From positions 1 through 63,987 of the forward strand of contig NZ_JPJE01000022.1 of assembly GCF_000765215.1 (NCBI RefSeq): 63,987 nt of DNA, read 5' to 3'. Shown here one piece after another: positions 36,724-46,082 of the stretch. Numbering within the stretch: position 1 is the stretch's first letter; every line of letters starts with the position of its first letter. The notes under the pieces are model-generated. The model searched no databases and was not told the origin of the DNA. It was given only the letters and a program-made list of their open reading frames with translations. Origin of the DNA: Eubacterium sp. ER2. GTDB lineage: Bacteria > Bacillota > Clostridia > Lachnospirales > Lachnospiraceae. The position numbers and the translations under genes were made by a program.

Positions 36724-37677
36724 CTATCGTTTCCTCGCTGTGACGGAGACCCACTCTCCCTGGTGATGTACCTCCAGAAGCTCCATGCCGGCTTCCTTCA
36801 CTGCCTCCACCACGGTCTCCTCCTTGTCCTCTATGATCCCGCTTGTGATGTAAATACCGCCGCTTTTCAGCTGGGCCTGGATCACCGGCGTCAGGGGTAC
36901 CAGCACATCCGCCAGGATGTTGGCGGCCACAATGTCGTACTTTTCATAGCCAGCCCTGTCCTGAACCTCTCTGTCGTCAATGATGTTTCCGATCATGACC
37001 TCGTACTGATCCTTCTCAATGCCGTTGACAGCCATATTTTCGTGGGTGGCGTCAATGGCGCAGGGATCCAGGTCCGTGCCCACGGAGTAGCCCGCGCCGA
37101 ACTTCAGGGCCAGCATACCAAGGATGCCGCTGCCGCAGCCAACATCCAGGATCCTCATGCCCGGCTCCACGTATTTCTTCAGCTGGCGGATACACAGCTG
37201 GGTTGTCTCGTGCATACCTGTGCCAAAGGCCGTCCCCGGATCAATGTGGATGATCAGCTTGTCCTCATCCTCCGGCTTTACATCCTCCCAGGAGGGGATG
37301 ATGAGCACGTTGTCCACGGTAAACTGGTGGAAATACTGCTTCCAGTTGTTCACCCAGTCCACGTCCTCTGTCTGGGACTCCTCGATGGAGGCCTCCCCGA
37401 TATCCACAAAGGCAGAGATGTCCTCAAGCTCTGCGCGCACCTTCCCCAGCATCTCCTCCTTGTCGTCTTCCTCCTCCATATAGAAGGTAATGTAGGCCAC
37501 GCCGTCGTCCTCCTCAGTCTGGGGAAGGATATCCACAAACATCTGCTCCTTGTCCGCCTGGGTGAGAGGAATTTTATCCTCGATCTCCACCCCCTGGATA
37601 CCCAGCTCCATGAGGGAACTGCTGACGATCTCCTCCGCCGCGGTTGTTGTCTTCAAACGAAATTTATTCCATTTCAT
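36724..37677 (-). CDS. prmA: Ribosomal protein L11 methyltransferase PrmA
   Basis: Trimethylates ribosomal protein L11. The 317-residue chain has an N-terminal recognition domain and a class I SAM domain with HIDPGTAFGTGMHETTQLC and MRILDVGCGSGILGMLAL, followed by DIVAANILADVL. It pairs with rsmE, a common ribosome-modification duo. Confidence 0.96.
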   Translation of the reverse strand: MKWNKFRLKTTTAAEEIVSSSLMELGIQGVEIEDKIPLTQADKEQMFVDILPQTEEDDGVAYITFYMEEEDDKEEMLGKVRAELEDISAFVDIGEASIEESQTEDVDWVNNWKQYFHQFTVDNVLIIPSWEDVKPEDEDKLIIHIDPGTAFGTGMHETTQLCIRQLKKYVEPGMRILDVGCGSGILGMLALKFGAGYSVGTDLDPCAIDATHENMAVNGIEKDQYEVMIGNIIDDREVQDRAGYEKYDIVAANILADVLVPLTPVIQAQLKSGGIYITSGIIEDKEETVVEAVKEAGMELLEVHHQGEWVSVTARKR

Positions 37678-37735
37678 ACCGTCTCACCTCTGTCCCGCCT
37701 CTTCCCGGCGGAACATTCCTTTCCACATCAGTTTA

Positions 37736-38296
37736 TCATATGAGCCCCAAATGCTCAACGAGGATTTTCACCCCGAGACAGACGAGGATCACGCCCCCTG
37801 CGATCTGGGCTCCCTTCTGCCAGCGGGAGCCAAACACGTTGCCGATCCTTACGCCCGCCGCGGAGATGACAAAGGTGGTCACGCCGATGAAGGATACCGC
37901 AGGCACGATCTCCACCTTCAGAAAGGCGAAGGTGATACCCACCGCCAGGGCGTCGATACTGGTAGCCACCGCCAGGGGCAGCATGGTCCGCACATCCAGG
38001 GAGTCGTCCGCCTCGCAGTCCTCCCCTCCAAAGGCCTCCTTTATCATGCCGGCGCCGATAAGTCCCAACAGGATGAAGGCGATCCAGTGGTCTATGGAGG
38101 TGATGATCTCCTTGAACTGGCTCCCCAGGAGATACCCGATGACCGGCATCCCCGCCTGGAATACCCCAAAATAAAGTCCCACGATCCCCGCCTTGGCCCA
38201 GGTGCATTTCTTCATGGCGAGGCCCTTACAGACTGACACGGCAAAGGCGTCCATGGACAGCCCCACCGCCATCAGAAAAAGTTCGATCAGTCCCAT
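37736..38296 (-). CDS. mntP: Manganese efflux pump MntP
   Basis: A 186-residue membrane exporter with about six helices and the acidic residues typical of MntP ([13 protein letters not shown] in helix 1, [15 protein letters not shown] in helix 4). It lowers cytosolic Mn2+. The leader carries a yybP-ykoY manganese riboswitch (38392-38524), which independently supports the substrate. Confidence 0.95.
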   Translation of the reverse strand: MGLIELFLMAVGLSMDAFAVSVCKGLAMKKCTWAKAGIVGLYFGVFQAGMPVIGYLLGSQFKEIITSIDHWIAFILLGLIGAGMIKEAFGGEDCEADDSLDVRTMLPLAVATSIDALAVGITFAFLKVEIVPAVSFIGVTTFVISAAGVRIGNVFGSRWQKGAQIAGGVILVCLGVKILVEHLGLI

Positions 38297-38391
38297 TTTT
38301 CTTCTCCTTTTGTCTTCTTTTGTGTCCCTCCCGGGGCCGAAAGCCCCTCTCCCCTGTCAGCGGCCGGGCGGATGCAGCGCGGGCAGCGCGT

Positions 38392-38524
38392 AAAAAAAGA
38401 CCCATCCGCGGCAGATACTCTCTGCGCGGATAAGTCTCATTATTTCAAGTAATGCCAGATGCCAGGACAGCATCAGTATGTTGACAGTACTGCGCCCCAG
38501 GCGCCAACTACTCCCTTATCGCTT
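38392..38524 (-). promoter_or_regulatory. yybP-ykoY manganese riboswitch of mntP
   Basis: The minus-strand leader reads GGGAGTAG, then ACATACTGATGCTGTCCTGGC and later TAATGAGACTTATCC. These correspond to the conserved L1/L3 elements of the yybP-ykoY aptamer. An ATCCGCG/CGCGGAT hairpin with a seven-T run (38392-38430) follows as terminator. In this class Mn2+ binding prevents terminator formation and turns on efflux. Confidence 0.88.
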
Positions 38525-38530
38525 CTGTTC

Positions 38531-38559
38531 ATTATAAGGAGAAGAACGAGGCTTGTCAA
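38531..38559 (-). promoter_or_regulatory. Promoter of mntP riboswitch transcript
   Basis: Perfect TTGACA (38554-38559) and TATAAT (38531-38536) on the minus strand, spacer 17. The -35 box overlaps the stop codon of the upstream AlkD-like gene. Confidence 0.88.
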
Positions 38560-39413
38560 TCATTTTTTATCAACTTTCCTCTTCGCATAGCCCGAACCCT
38601 CTCCTTCATCTCCCGGTCTGCCCTCCTGGACTCGCAGATTTTCTGCAGCGTCTTATTATAAGTGAAGTCATCCAGACGGCAGGCCTCAAGAAAAGCCTCC
38701 GTCTCCTTGGGGAACTCCAGGTAAAACATGGAAAGGGCCCAGGCCACGGCCATCTTCACATAGTAGGAGTCCTGGTCCACCTGCTCCAGCTCTGCCAGGG
38801 CCTCCCCAAGGTACTCCCTGTCCACATAGTAGTCCAGCAGCATGACCGCCCCGAAGCGGGCCGTGTACTCCTCCCCGCTCCGGAGGCAGCCCGTGACAAA
38901 GGGCCAGAGCTGCGCCCGGTGCCTGCCGGCGATCTTCAGGGTGCTGCAGAAGCTGTCGCAGACAGACCAGTTGTCAATCCTTGGCAGGAACCAGCAGATC
39001 AGCCGCCGGGCCTCCCCCAGGAGTTCCTCCTGTCCGCGCTCCTCCCGGCCATGCTCCTCCTGGCCTCGCAGCCTGCGCGCTCCGCCTGCCCGCCGTTCCA
39101 TGTTATCCAGCCCGTAGCCGATGACCATCCCCTGGAGCATCACCTCCTCGAAGCTGTCCTGCCCGGCCCGGGAAAGCCACTCCTCCCACCGGTCCGCGGC
39201 AATGCGTCGGGCGATTTTTCGCAGCAGGGGAAGACGGATCCCCAGGAACCGCTCCACAGGCAGCTCCGGGATCAGGGAGCTGGCGAACCGCAGATAGGAG
39301 GGCTCCCCCAGGCTCTCCAGATACTTCCTCATTTTCTCCCGGCTCTCCAGACAGCCGGGCGGCAGGCTGACAGATGCTTTTTCGGCAGATGCTTTTGTTT
39401 TGCTTTTCGGCAT
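38556..39413 (-). CDS. AlkD-like DNA alkylation repair protein
   Basis: Predicted HEAT-like helical protein of 285 residues resembling AlkD glycosylases that remove bulky cationic alkyl bases. Matching stretches are ERFLGIRLPLLRKIARRI, DNWSVCDSFCSTLK and YYVKMAVAWALSMFY. An acidic/basic insertion rich in Glu, Gly and Arg (GGARRLRGQEEHGREERG, about 113-130) interrupts the usual domain. It has no operon partner on the upstream side. Confidence 0.85.
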   Translation of the reverse strand: MPKSKTKASAEKASVSLPPGCLESREKMRKYLESLGEPSYLRFASSLIPELPVERFLGIRLPLLRKIARRIAADRWEEWLSRAGQDSFEEVMLQGMVIGYGLDNMERRAGGARRLRGQEEHGREERGQEELLGEARRLICWFLPRIDNWSVCDSFCSTLKIAGRHRAQLWPFVTGCLRSGEEYTARFGAVMLLDYYVDREYLGEALAELEQVDQDSYYVKMAVAWALSMFYLEFPKETEAFLEACRLDDFTYNKTLQKICESRRADREMKERVRAMRRGKLIKND

Positions 39414-39579
39414 ACAGGTTCTCCTTTCCAGAGCTGAAATCCCTTTTAAACTCTATTTTCACATCTGTTTCAGGAAAAATCAAGCATATCCGCCTCTGTC
39501 TTTCTCCCGGGACTGTGCTATAATGAGAGCAGTCTGATTTTTACAGAAACAGAAATTTTACACGAAACGGGGGATTATC

Positions 39580-41304
39580 TTGCAGGACCTGAAACGCGTT
39601 TTCACACACCTTGGGCCATTTAAGAAGGAATTTATCCTCAGCATCCTGTTCATCATTGCTGAGACAGGCTTTGAGCTGACCATACCGCTGATCATGGCGG
39701 ACATCATCGACGTGGGCGTCCAGACAAGGGACATTCACTACATCTGCATGAAGGGCGTGCAGATGGGCTTTTGCGCCCTCTTCTCCCTCATCACAGGGCT
39801 CCTCTACGCCAGATACGCCGCCAGGGCCGCCCTGGGCTTTGGCTCCGGCGTGCGGGAGGCTGAGTTTTCCAGGATCCAGTCCTACTCCTTTGCCAACCTG
39901 GACCACTTCAGCACCTCCTCCCTGATCACCCGCATGACCACGGACATCACCGTCATGCAGAACGCCATCACAGGGGGCATACGGCCCATGGTCCGGGGAC
40001 CGGTGATGCTCATCATGGGGCTCTTCCTGGCTTTCTGGATGAACGCCGCCCTGGCCCTCGTGTTTGTAATCTGCACCCCTGTCCTGGCCTGCATCCTGTT
40101 TTTCATCGTGCGCAAGGTGGCGCCCCTGTACGGGAAGCTGCAGGTCTGCATGGACAGGGTCAACGCGGCCATCCAGGAAAACCTCACCGCCATCCGGGCT
40201 GTCAAGGCCTTTGTGCGGGAGGAGTACGAGGAGGAGGTCTTTGAAAAGGCCAACCGGGATCTGGCGGACACAAGCCGCACCACCTTCCACTTCGCGGTGC
40301 TGAACCTGCCCGCCTTCCAGCTCACCATGTACACCTCCATCGTGCTCATCCTCTGGTTCGGCGGCGGCTTTATCCAGGCCGGCAGCATGCAGGTGGGAGA
40401 GCTGACCGGCTTCTTAAGCTATGTGCTCCAGATCGTCAACTCCCTCATGATGATATCCAACGTGTTCCTCATGCTGACCCGGTCCCTGGCCAGCGCCCGG
40501 CGCATCAACCAGGTCTTCGACGAGACAAGCACCCTGTCCGACCCGGAAAATCCCTGCCAGGTGATCCCGGACGGACAGATCGACTTTGACCACGTGTCCT
40601 TCAAGTATAAAAAAGAGGCAAAGGAGTACACCCTCTCCGACATCGACCTCCACATAGAGGCCGGGGAGACGGTGGGCATCATCGGCGGCACAGGCTCCTC
40701 CAAGAGCACCCTTGTGCAGCTCATCCCCAGGCTCTACGACGCCACCTCGGGTTCTGTCCGCGTGGGAGGACGGGACGTGCGCTCCTACAGCCTGGAGGCT
40801 CTCCGGGACGGGGTAGGCATTGTGCTCCAGAAAAACGTCCTCTTCTCCGGCACCATCCGGGAAAATCTCCTGTGGGGCAACCCCAGAGCCACGGAAGCTG
40901 AGCTGCAGGCGGCCTGCCGCGCCGCCTGCGCCGACGAGTTCATCCGCACCCTCCCGGAGGGGCTGGACACCCGGCTGGACCAGGGAGGGGTCAACCTGTC
41001 GGGAGGGCAGAGGCAGCGCCTGTGCATTGCCCGGGCTCTCTTAAAACGGCCGAAGATCCTCATCTTTGACGACTCCACCAGCGCCGTGGACACGGCCACA
41101 GAGAGCCGGATACGGGAGGCTCTGGAGGCCATCCCCTCCATGACAAAGCTGGTCATCGCCCAGCGCATCCTGTCCGTCATGCACGCGGACAAGATCGTGA
41201 TACTGGACGACGGACGGATACACGCGGTGGGGACCCACCAGTCTCTCCTTGCAGAGAGCCCCATTTACCGGGAAATCTACGAGTCACAGAAAGGAGGCAG
41301 ATAG
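39580..41304 (+). CDS. ABC exporter, degenerate-site subunit of a heterodimer
   Basis: Half-transporter of 574 residues with six membrane helices then an ATPase domain. Walker A is GGTGSSKST (Ser in place of the central Gly), the signature is LSGGQRQR, and Walker B ends LIFDDST with Asp instead of the catalytic Glu. This marks the non-hydrolysing site of a heterodimeric exporter. The start is TTG at 39580 with GGGGG seven bases upstream. Three bases separate it from the partner gene. The substrate is unknown; multidrug or lipid export is typical of the class. Confidence 0.9.
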   Translation: MQDLKRVFTHLGPFKKEFILSILFIIAETGFELTIPLIMADIIDVGVQTRDIHYICMKGVQMGFCALFSLITGLLYARYAARAALGFGSGVREAEFSRIQSYSFANLDHFSTSSLITRMTTDITVMQNAITGGIRPMVRGPVMLIMGLFLAFWMNAALALVFVICTPVLACILFFIVRKVAPLYGKLQVCMDRVNAAIQENLTAIRAVKAFVREEYEEEVFEKANRDLADTSRTTFHFAVLNLPAFQLTMYTSIVLILWFGGGFIQAGSMQVGELTGFLSYVLQIVNSLMMISNVFLMLTRSLASARRINQVFDETSTLSDPENPCQVIPDGQIDFDHVSFKYKKEAKEYTLSDIDLHIEAGETVGIIGGTGSSKSTLVQLIPRLYDATSGSVRVGGRDVRSYSLEALRDGVGIVLQKNVLFSGTIRENLLWGNPRATEAELQAACRAACADEFIRTLPEGLDTRLDQGGVNLSGGQRQRLCIARALLKRPKILIFDDSTSAVDTATESRIREALEAIPSMTKLVIAQRILSVMHADKIVILDDGRIHAVGTHQSLLAESPIYREIYESQKGGR

Positions 41305-41307
41305 GCC

Positions 41308-43155
41308 ATGGCAACAGCGAACAGAAAGCGCCCCAAAAACCTGCGGCGCACATTTGGGAAGCTCCTCTCCTACATGGGCATGCATAAATTCCTGCTGGCG
41401 GCGGTGGCCCTTCTTGTCACCGTCAGCGCGGGAGCCAACCTGCTTGGCACCTACATGGTAAAGCCCATCATCAACCAGTATATCGTGCCGGGGGACCTGA
41501 AGGGGCTCATCTTCGGCGTGGCGGTCACCGCCGCCATCTACCTGACCGGGGCGGCCGCAGCCTTCGGCTACAGCCAGACCATGGTAAAAGCCGCCCAGAA
41601 GATCATCTATGACATCCGCCGGGACCTCTTCCACACCATGGAAAAGCTGCCTCTCGGGTACTTTGACTCCCACCCGGACGGGGACACCATGAGCCGCTTC
41701 ACCAACGACGTGGACACCATCTCCGACGCCCTCAACAACAGCTTTGCTATGATCATCCAGAGCTTTATCCAGGTTGTGGGGACGCTGACCATCCTCTTCA
41801 TCCTGAACTGGCAGCTCAGTTTCCTGGTTGTCCTCGGGTACGCCTCCATGTTCCTCTACATCCGCTACAGCGGGAAAAAGAGCACCTACTATTTCAATCA
41901 CCAGCAGCAGTACCTGGGCGAGCTGAACGGCTACATCGAGGAGATGATCCGGGGCCAGAAGGTGGTCAAGGTCTTCAACCACGAGGCGGACAGTCTGAGG
42001 GCCTTCCACGAGAAAAACGCTCTCCTGCGGGAGGCGGGGACAAAGGCCACCGCCTACTCCAGCACCATGATCCCCATGGTGGTCAGCATTTCCTACATCA
42101 ACTACGCGGTGGTGGCTGTCCTGGGCGGCCTGATGGCCATCTGGGGCCGCATCGACATTGGCACCCTGGCAAGCTATCTCATCTTTGTGCGCCAGTCCAC
42201 CCTGCCGGTAAACCAGTTCACCCAGCAGTCTAACTTCATGCTGGCCGCCCTGGCCGGCGCGGAGCGGATCTTCGACATGATGGACGAGACGCCGGAGGAG
42301 GACGCAGGCCACGTAGTCCTTGCAAACGTCACGGCGGACAGTCAGGGAAACCTGGAAAAAAGCGCGCAGCGGACAGGGAAATGGGCCTGGGAGGATACCC
42401 GCACCCACGCCCTCACGCCCCTTCGCGGGGACGTCCGCTTTCACGATGTGTCCTTCGGGTACAGGGAGGACAAAAAGATACTGGACAAGGTCAGCCTCTA
42501 CGCCAAGCCGGGCCAGAAGATTGCCTTCGTGGGCTCCACCGGCGCCGGGAAGACCACCATCATCAACCTGATCAGCCGCTTTTACGACATCAGCGGAGGC
42601 GCCATCACCTACGACGGCATCGATATAAGAGACATAAAAAAAGAGGCCCTGCGAAGCTCCATGGCCGTGGTGCTCCAGGACACTCATCTCTTTACCGGCA
42701 CCATTGCCGACAATATCCGCTTCGGGAAGCTGGACGCCACAGATCAGGAGGTGGAAAATGCCGCCCGTCTGGCCGGCGCCGACTCCTTCATCCGCAGGCT
42801 CCCCGACGGCTACGATACCATGATCACCGGAGACGGGCAGCGCCTCTCACAGGGGCAGCGCCAGCTCCTTGCCATCGCCAGGGCCGCTGTGGCCGACCCG
42901 CCGGTGCTGATTCTGGACGAGGCCACCAGCAGCATCGACACGAGGACAGAGAGCCTCATCGAGAAGGGGATGGACCGGCTCATGGAGGGCCGCACAGTGT
43001 TTGTCATCGCCCACCGCCTCAGCACGGTCCGCAACGCCAACGCCATCATGGTGCTGGATCACGGCCGCATCATCGAGCGGGGCGACCACCAGGAGCTGCT
43101 GGACCAGAAGGGCATGTACTACCAGCTCTACCACGGCATGTTCGAGCTCTCCTGA
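41308..43155 (+). CDS. ABC exporter, catalytic subunit of a heterodimer
   Basis: Partner of the preceding gene, 615 residues. Six membrane helices are followed by an ATPase domain with Walker A STGAGKTT, signature LSQGQRQ and a canonical Walker B LILDEATSSIDT. An extra loop of about 30 residues between the membrane and ATPase domains (around NVTADSQGNLEKSAQRTG) is typical of these LmrCD/BmrCD-like pairs. It is expected to supply ATP hydrolysis for the dimer. Confidence 0.92.
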   Translation: MATANRKRPKNLRRTFGKLLSYMGMHKFLLAAVALLVTVSAGANLLGTYMVKPIINQYIVPGDLKGLIFGVAVTAAIYLTGAAAAFGYSQTMVKAAQKIIYDIRRDLFHTMEKLPLGYFDSHPDGDTMSRFTNDVDTISDALNNSFAMIIQSFIQVVGTLTILFILNWQLSFLVVLGYASMFLYIRYSGKKSTYYFNHQQQYLGELNGYIEEMIRGQKVVKVFNHEADSLRAFHEKNALLREAGTKATAYSSTMIPMVVSISYINYAVVAVLGGLMAIWGRIDIGTLASYLIFVRQSTLPVNQFTQQSNFMLAALAGAERIFDMMDETPEEDAGHVVLANVTADSQGNLEKSAQRTGKWAWEDTRTHALTPLRGDVRFHDVSFGYREDKKILDKVSLYAKPGQKIAFVGSTGAGKTTIINLISRFYDISGGAITYDGIDIRDIKKEALRSSMAVVLQDTHLFTGTIADNIRFGKLDATDQEVENAARLAGADSFIRRLPDGYDTMITGDGQRLSQGQRQLLAIARAAVADPPVLILDEATSSIDTRTESLIEKGMDRLMEGRTVFVIAHRLSTVRNANAIMVLDHGRIIERGDHQELLDQKGMYYQLYHGMFELS

Positions 43156-43232
43156 CAGTCCCGGCCTGAAGCGCCATCCCGGCGCCGTCTCAGCGCAACC
43201 CGGTGCCATCTCAGCGCCGTCTCAATACTGCC

Positions 43233-44051
43233 TCAGGGACGCCCATGCAGGTCATAGTAAAAAATATACTGCTGCAGCACCCCCTGGAAGCCTGCATATC
43301 GCTCAAAGGGGAAACCCTCCGGGTACTGCTCATCCAGCACCTTTTTGATGTGGGTGTCCACCGGGAAGGCCTCCAGGTGGTGGAGGGCAAAGAGGCAGAT
43401 ACAGTCCGCCACCTTGCCGCCCACGCCGCTAAGCCTCATAAGCTCCGCCCTGGCAGCGGGATAGTCCATCCCCTCCAGGGCCTTCAGATCCACCTCACCC
43501 CCAAGGACCATTTCCACGGTCTTTCGGATATACCGGCTCCGGTAGCCCAGGTTACAGGCCCGCAGGTCTGCCTCCGTGGCCCGGGCCAGCTCCCCCGGGC
43601 CGGGGAACGAATCGTAGACCTTCCCCTCACCGGAAACACATTTCTTACCATATGTTTCTGATAAGAGCTGCACGATCCTTCTGATCCGCCGGATATTGTT
43701 CTGCTGGGAAATGATAAAGGTGACGATCATCTCCCACAGATCCTGCTTAAGGATGCGGATCCCCCGTCCAAAGTCCGCCGCCCGGACAAGGTAGGCGTCC
43801 GCCGGGTCTATCCGCTTCTTATACGCCCCGTAATCCCCCTCCAGGTCAAAGTAGGGGGCCCAGAAATCCCGCAGCTCCTCTTCCCCGCAGTGAAACCGGA
43901 AAACGTGCTCCTCCTCTGTCTCTTCTATCTTCAGGTACCTGTCCCCGGCCACAAGCTCCCAGATCCCTTCTTTCACTTCCTCCATGCGGAAGCACTGGCC
44001 GGAAGCCAGGATCTGCCCCGGGGAAAAATGCTCTTTTGTAACGGTTACCAT
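43233..44051 (-). CDS. 8-oxoguanine DNA glycosylase (Ogg type)
   Basis: HhH-GPD base-excision repair enzyme of 272 residues. The N-terminal OGG_N-like domain contains ASGQCFRMEE. The helix-hairpin-helix region LSGVGGKVADCICLFALHH carries the catalytic lysine, and the catalytic aspartate follows in FPVDTHIKKVL. Such enzymes remove 8-oxoguanine and nick the backbone. It is transcribed alone, convergent with the ABC exporter genes. Confidence 0.92.
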   Translation of the reverse strand: MVTVTKEHFSPGQILASGQCFRMEEVKEGIWELVAGDRYLKIEETEEEHVFRFHCGEEELRDFWAPYFDLEGDYGAYKKRIDPADAYLVRAADFGRGIRILKQDLWEMIVTFIISQQNNIRRIRRIVQLLSETYGKKCVSGEGKVYDSFPGPGELARATEADLRACNLGYRSRYIRKTVEMVLGGEVDLKALEGMDYPAARAELMRLSGVGGKVADCICLFALHHLEAFPVDTHIKKVLDEQYPEGFPFERYAGFQGVLQQYIFYYDLHGRP

Positions 44052-44150
44052 AGTCTTCCTCTCTTATCGCTCTTTTGTCTTTTTATGATTTTACAGGTAA
44101 AGTGAGGCTTTTGCAATCCAAAATCAACATGTGCAGGCACGCCTGGACAT

Positions 44151-44180
44151 AAAAAAGGCGCCTGAAAACTCAGACGCCTT
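44151..44180 (-). terminator. Terminator of the DnaJ-like gene
   Basis: AAGGCGTCTGA pairs with TCAGGCGCCTT on the minus strand and is followed by TTTT. Confidence 0.88.
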
Positions 44181-44199
44181 CTATCTATTTCAAAATGGC

Positions 44200-45285
44200 T
44201 TATGCCGCACTTTTTCTTCCATGGGTGCCTGTGCTGTGGCCGCCGCTTCCCCGGCTTCCAGAGCCGCCTGCTGCCCGCTCATATTCTCTCAGCTTTTGCC
44301 TGGCCTCCTGGCTTAAGTTCCTTGGAACCTGGATCTGGACCGTCACATAGTGGTCGCCGTGCACAGCCGGATCCTTCATGGAGACAATTCCCTTGCCCCG
44401 CAGCCGGATCTTTGTGCCGGACTGGGTGCCCTCATGGATCTTGCACATGACATTTCCGTAGAGCGTGTTTACAAGGGCCTCGCCGCCGAATACCGCCGTC
44501 GTGAAGGGGATCTGCACGGTAGTGTACACATCCATTCCCTTCCGCTCAAAGCCTGGCTTTGTCCCCACCTGTACCTTCAGGAGAAGGTCTCCCGGTTCAC
44601 CGCCGCCGGTTCCCGGCATGCCCTTGCCCTTCAGGCGAATGCTCTTGCCGCTGTCAATGCCGGCCGGAATATGGACCTGCAAAGTCTGGGGATTCCCCGA
44701 CCCGGACGGATCCTGGAAGGTAATGATCTTGTCACAGCCAAAGGCCGCCTCGTCAAAGGACACCTCGGTCTGCGCCCGCAGGTCTGAGCCCTTCTGGCGG
44801 AAGGAGCCGCCTCCGAAGCCGCCACGTCCAAAGCCGCCGGTTCCTCCGTAGTAGGACTGGTGGAAGCCGCCTCCGTCTCCTGTGTGGAAGCTGCCGGAAA
44901 ATCCTCCTTTGTTTTTCCCGTGGAAAATATCTCCGAACAGGTCATCAAATATATCGTCCATATTTCCGTTTTCGAAATGGAATTCTCTGTAGCCGCCGTT
45001 GCCGGTGCTGTAGGCTCCTCCGGTGTAGCCGCCTGCGCCTGCTCCGCCACCGGTCCCGTCAAAGGCCGCATGCCCGAACTGGTCATACATCTTCTTCTTT
45101 TCCGGGTCGCTGAGCACCGTGTAGGCCTCTGTTACCTCTTTAAACTTCTGTTCAGCCTGTGGATTTCCCGCATTTGTATCCGGGTGATATTTCTTTGCAA
45201 GCTTCCGGTACGCTTTCTTTATCGCATTTTGATCTGCGTTTCTGTCAACACCAAGCACTTCATAGTAGTCTCTCTTTGCTTCCAT
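44200..45285 (-). CDS. DnaJ-like co-chaperone without zinc fingers (type II, CbpA-like)
   Basis: J-domain protein of 361 residues. The J domain (residues about 1-70) has the HPD motif in KKYHPDTN, then a long Gly-rich linker and the two C-terminal substrate-binding barrels. No CxxCxGxG zinc repeats are present, so this is a type II DnaJ such as CbpA. The start at 45285 is chosen for GGAGGTGAT. dnaK is not nearby. It lies downstream of hsp20 but past a terminator. Confidence 0.93.
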   Translation of the reverse strand: MEAKRDYYEVLGVDRNADQNAIKKAYRKLAKKYHPDTNAGNPQAEQKFKEVTEAYTVLSDPEKKKMYDQFGHAAFDGTGGGAGAGGYTGGAYSTGNGGYREFHFENGNMDDIFDDLFGDIFHGKNKGGFSGSFHTGDGGGFHQSYYGGTGGFGRGGFGGGSFRQKGSDLRAQTEVSFDEAAFGCDKIITFQDPSGSGNPQTLQVHIPAGIDSGKSIRLKGKGMPGTGGGEPGDLLLKVQVGTKPGFERKGMDVYTTVQIPFTTAVFGGEALVNTLYGNVMCKIHEGTQSGTKIRLRGKGIVSMKDPAVHGDHYVTVQIQVPRNLSQEARQKLREYERAAGGSGSRGSGGHSTGTHGRKSAA

Positions 45286-45434
45286 CTCTATCACCTCCCG
45301 ATCGTCCACATCTGTAAACTGTCAAAATCTATATAAATTTCTAATTCATATATTTAATAGAATATACCTGTCATATCTGAAATCTATATGAACGGCCCTT
45401 CAGCCGGAATATTTTCTATACTCCAAATATCATA

Positions 45435-45467
45435 TAAAACCTCCCCGGGACAGGCTGCCCGGGGAGA
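45435..45467 (-). terminator. Terminator of hsp20
   Basis: CTCCCCGGG (45441-45449) pairs with CCCGGGGAG (45458-45466); the minus strand continues GTTTTAT. Confidence 0.88.
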
Positions 45468-45474
45468 AATCTCA

Positions 45475-45912
45475 TTATCCTTCGATGGTCACGTAGCGGT
45501 TCTCCTCCACCTGCTTCTGATCCTTCTTCGGGATATCCAGGGTGAGGATACCATTTTCAAACTTCGCGTGGATATCTTCCTGCGTCAGGTTCTTGCCCAC
45601 ATAGAAGCTTCTGCTCACATTTCCTGTGAAGCGCTCCTGCCTGATGTACTTGCCATCCTTCTTCTCATCCTTGTTCACATTCTTGGCCGCGCTGATGGTC
45701 AGGTAGCCTTCCTTCAGCTCTGCCTTGATCTCGTCTTTCTTAAATCCCGGCAGGTCAATCTCTACTTCGTAAGCGTCGTCCTTCTCTTTCACATCTGTCC
45801 GCATCACCTGATCTGCTGAGCGTCTTCCGTAATACTTTCTGTCAACATCCGGGAAGGAAAAATCAAACCAGTCATTAAATAAATCTTCTCCAAAAATACT
45901 AGGCATCATCAT
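45475..45912 (-). CDS. Small heat-shock protein (Hsp20/alpha-crystallin)
   Basis: ATP-independent holdase of 145 residues. The alpha-crystallin domain spans about residues 42-140, with YEVEIDLPGFKKDEIKAEL and the signature FENGILTLDIPKKD near the end. The short N-terminal arm begins MMMPSIFGEDLFNDWFDF. GGAGA lies before the three consecutive ATG codons. A CIRCE element overlaps its promoter, so heat induction through HrcA is expected. Confidence 0.95.
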   Translation of the reverse strand: MMMPSIFGEDLFNDWFDFSFPDVDRKYYGRRSADQVMRTDVKEKDDAYEVEIDLPGFKKDEIKAELKEGYLTISAAKNVNKDEKKDGKYIRQERFTGNVSRSFYVGKNLTQEDIHAKFENGILTLDIPKKDQKQVEENRYVTIEG

Positions 45913-46024
45913 AAGTCATCTCTCCTTTGATCATTCATTTATATTGGCACTCCGTGCGACCGGAGTGTTGGTTTTGAACTACTGGAAGGGGATCTTTTTA
46001 TTTCCTTTCCTTTGTTCTAGATGT

Positions 46025-46067
46025 AATATAACACTTATTGTTAGCACTGTCAAGAGGTGAGTGCTAA
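46025..46067 (-). promoter_or_regulatory. hsp20 promoter overlapping a CIRCE operator
   Basis: TTGACA (46048-46053) and TATATT (46025-46030) on the minus strand, spacer 17. CIRCE at 46041-46067 reads TTAGCACTG, nine bases, GAGTGCTAA, one mismatch from consensus, and covers the -35 box, so HrcA binding would block polymerase directly. A small hairpin (CACTCCG/CGGAGTG, 45948-45967) lies in the leader. Confidence 0.92.
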
Positions 46068-46082
46068 TTTTTTTAAAAAATT

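Noticed and set aside
35998-37743. 581-codon open frame on the plus strand
   Set aside because: Lies exactly antisense to rsmE and prmA, has no ribosome site or domain, and its His/Leu-rich composition is that of a reverse-frame shadow of GC-rich coding sequence.
41284-42687. 467-codon open frame on the minus strand
   Set aside because: Antisense to the second ABC exporter subunit; low-complexity His/Asp/Val shadow translation.
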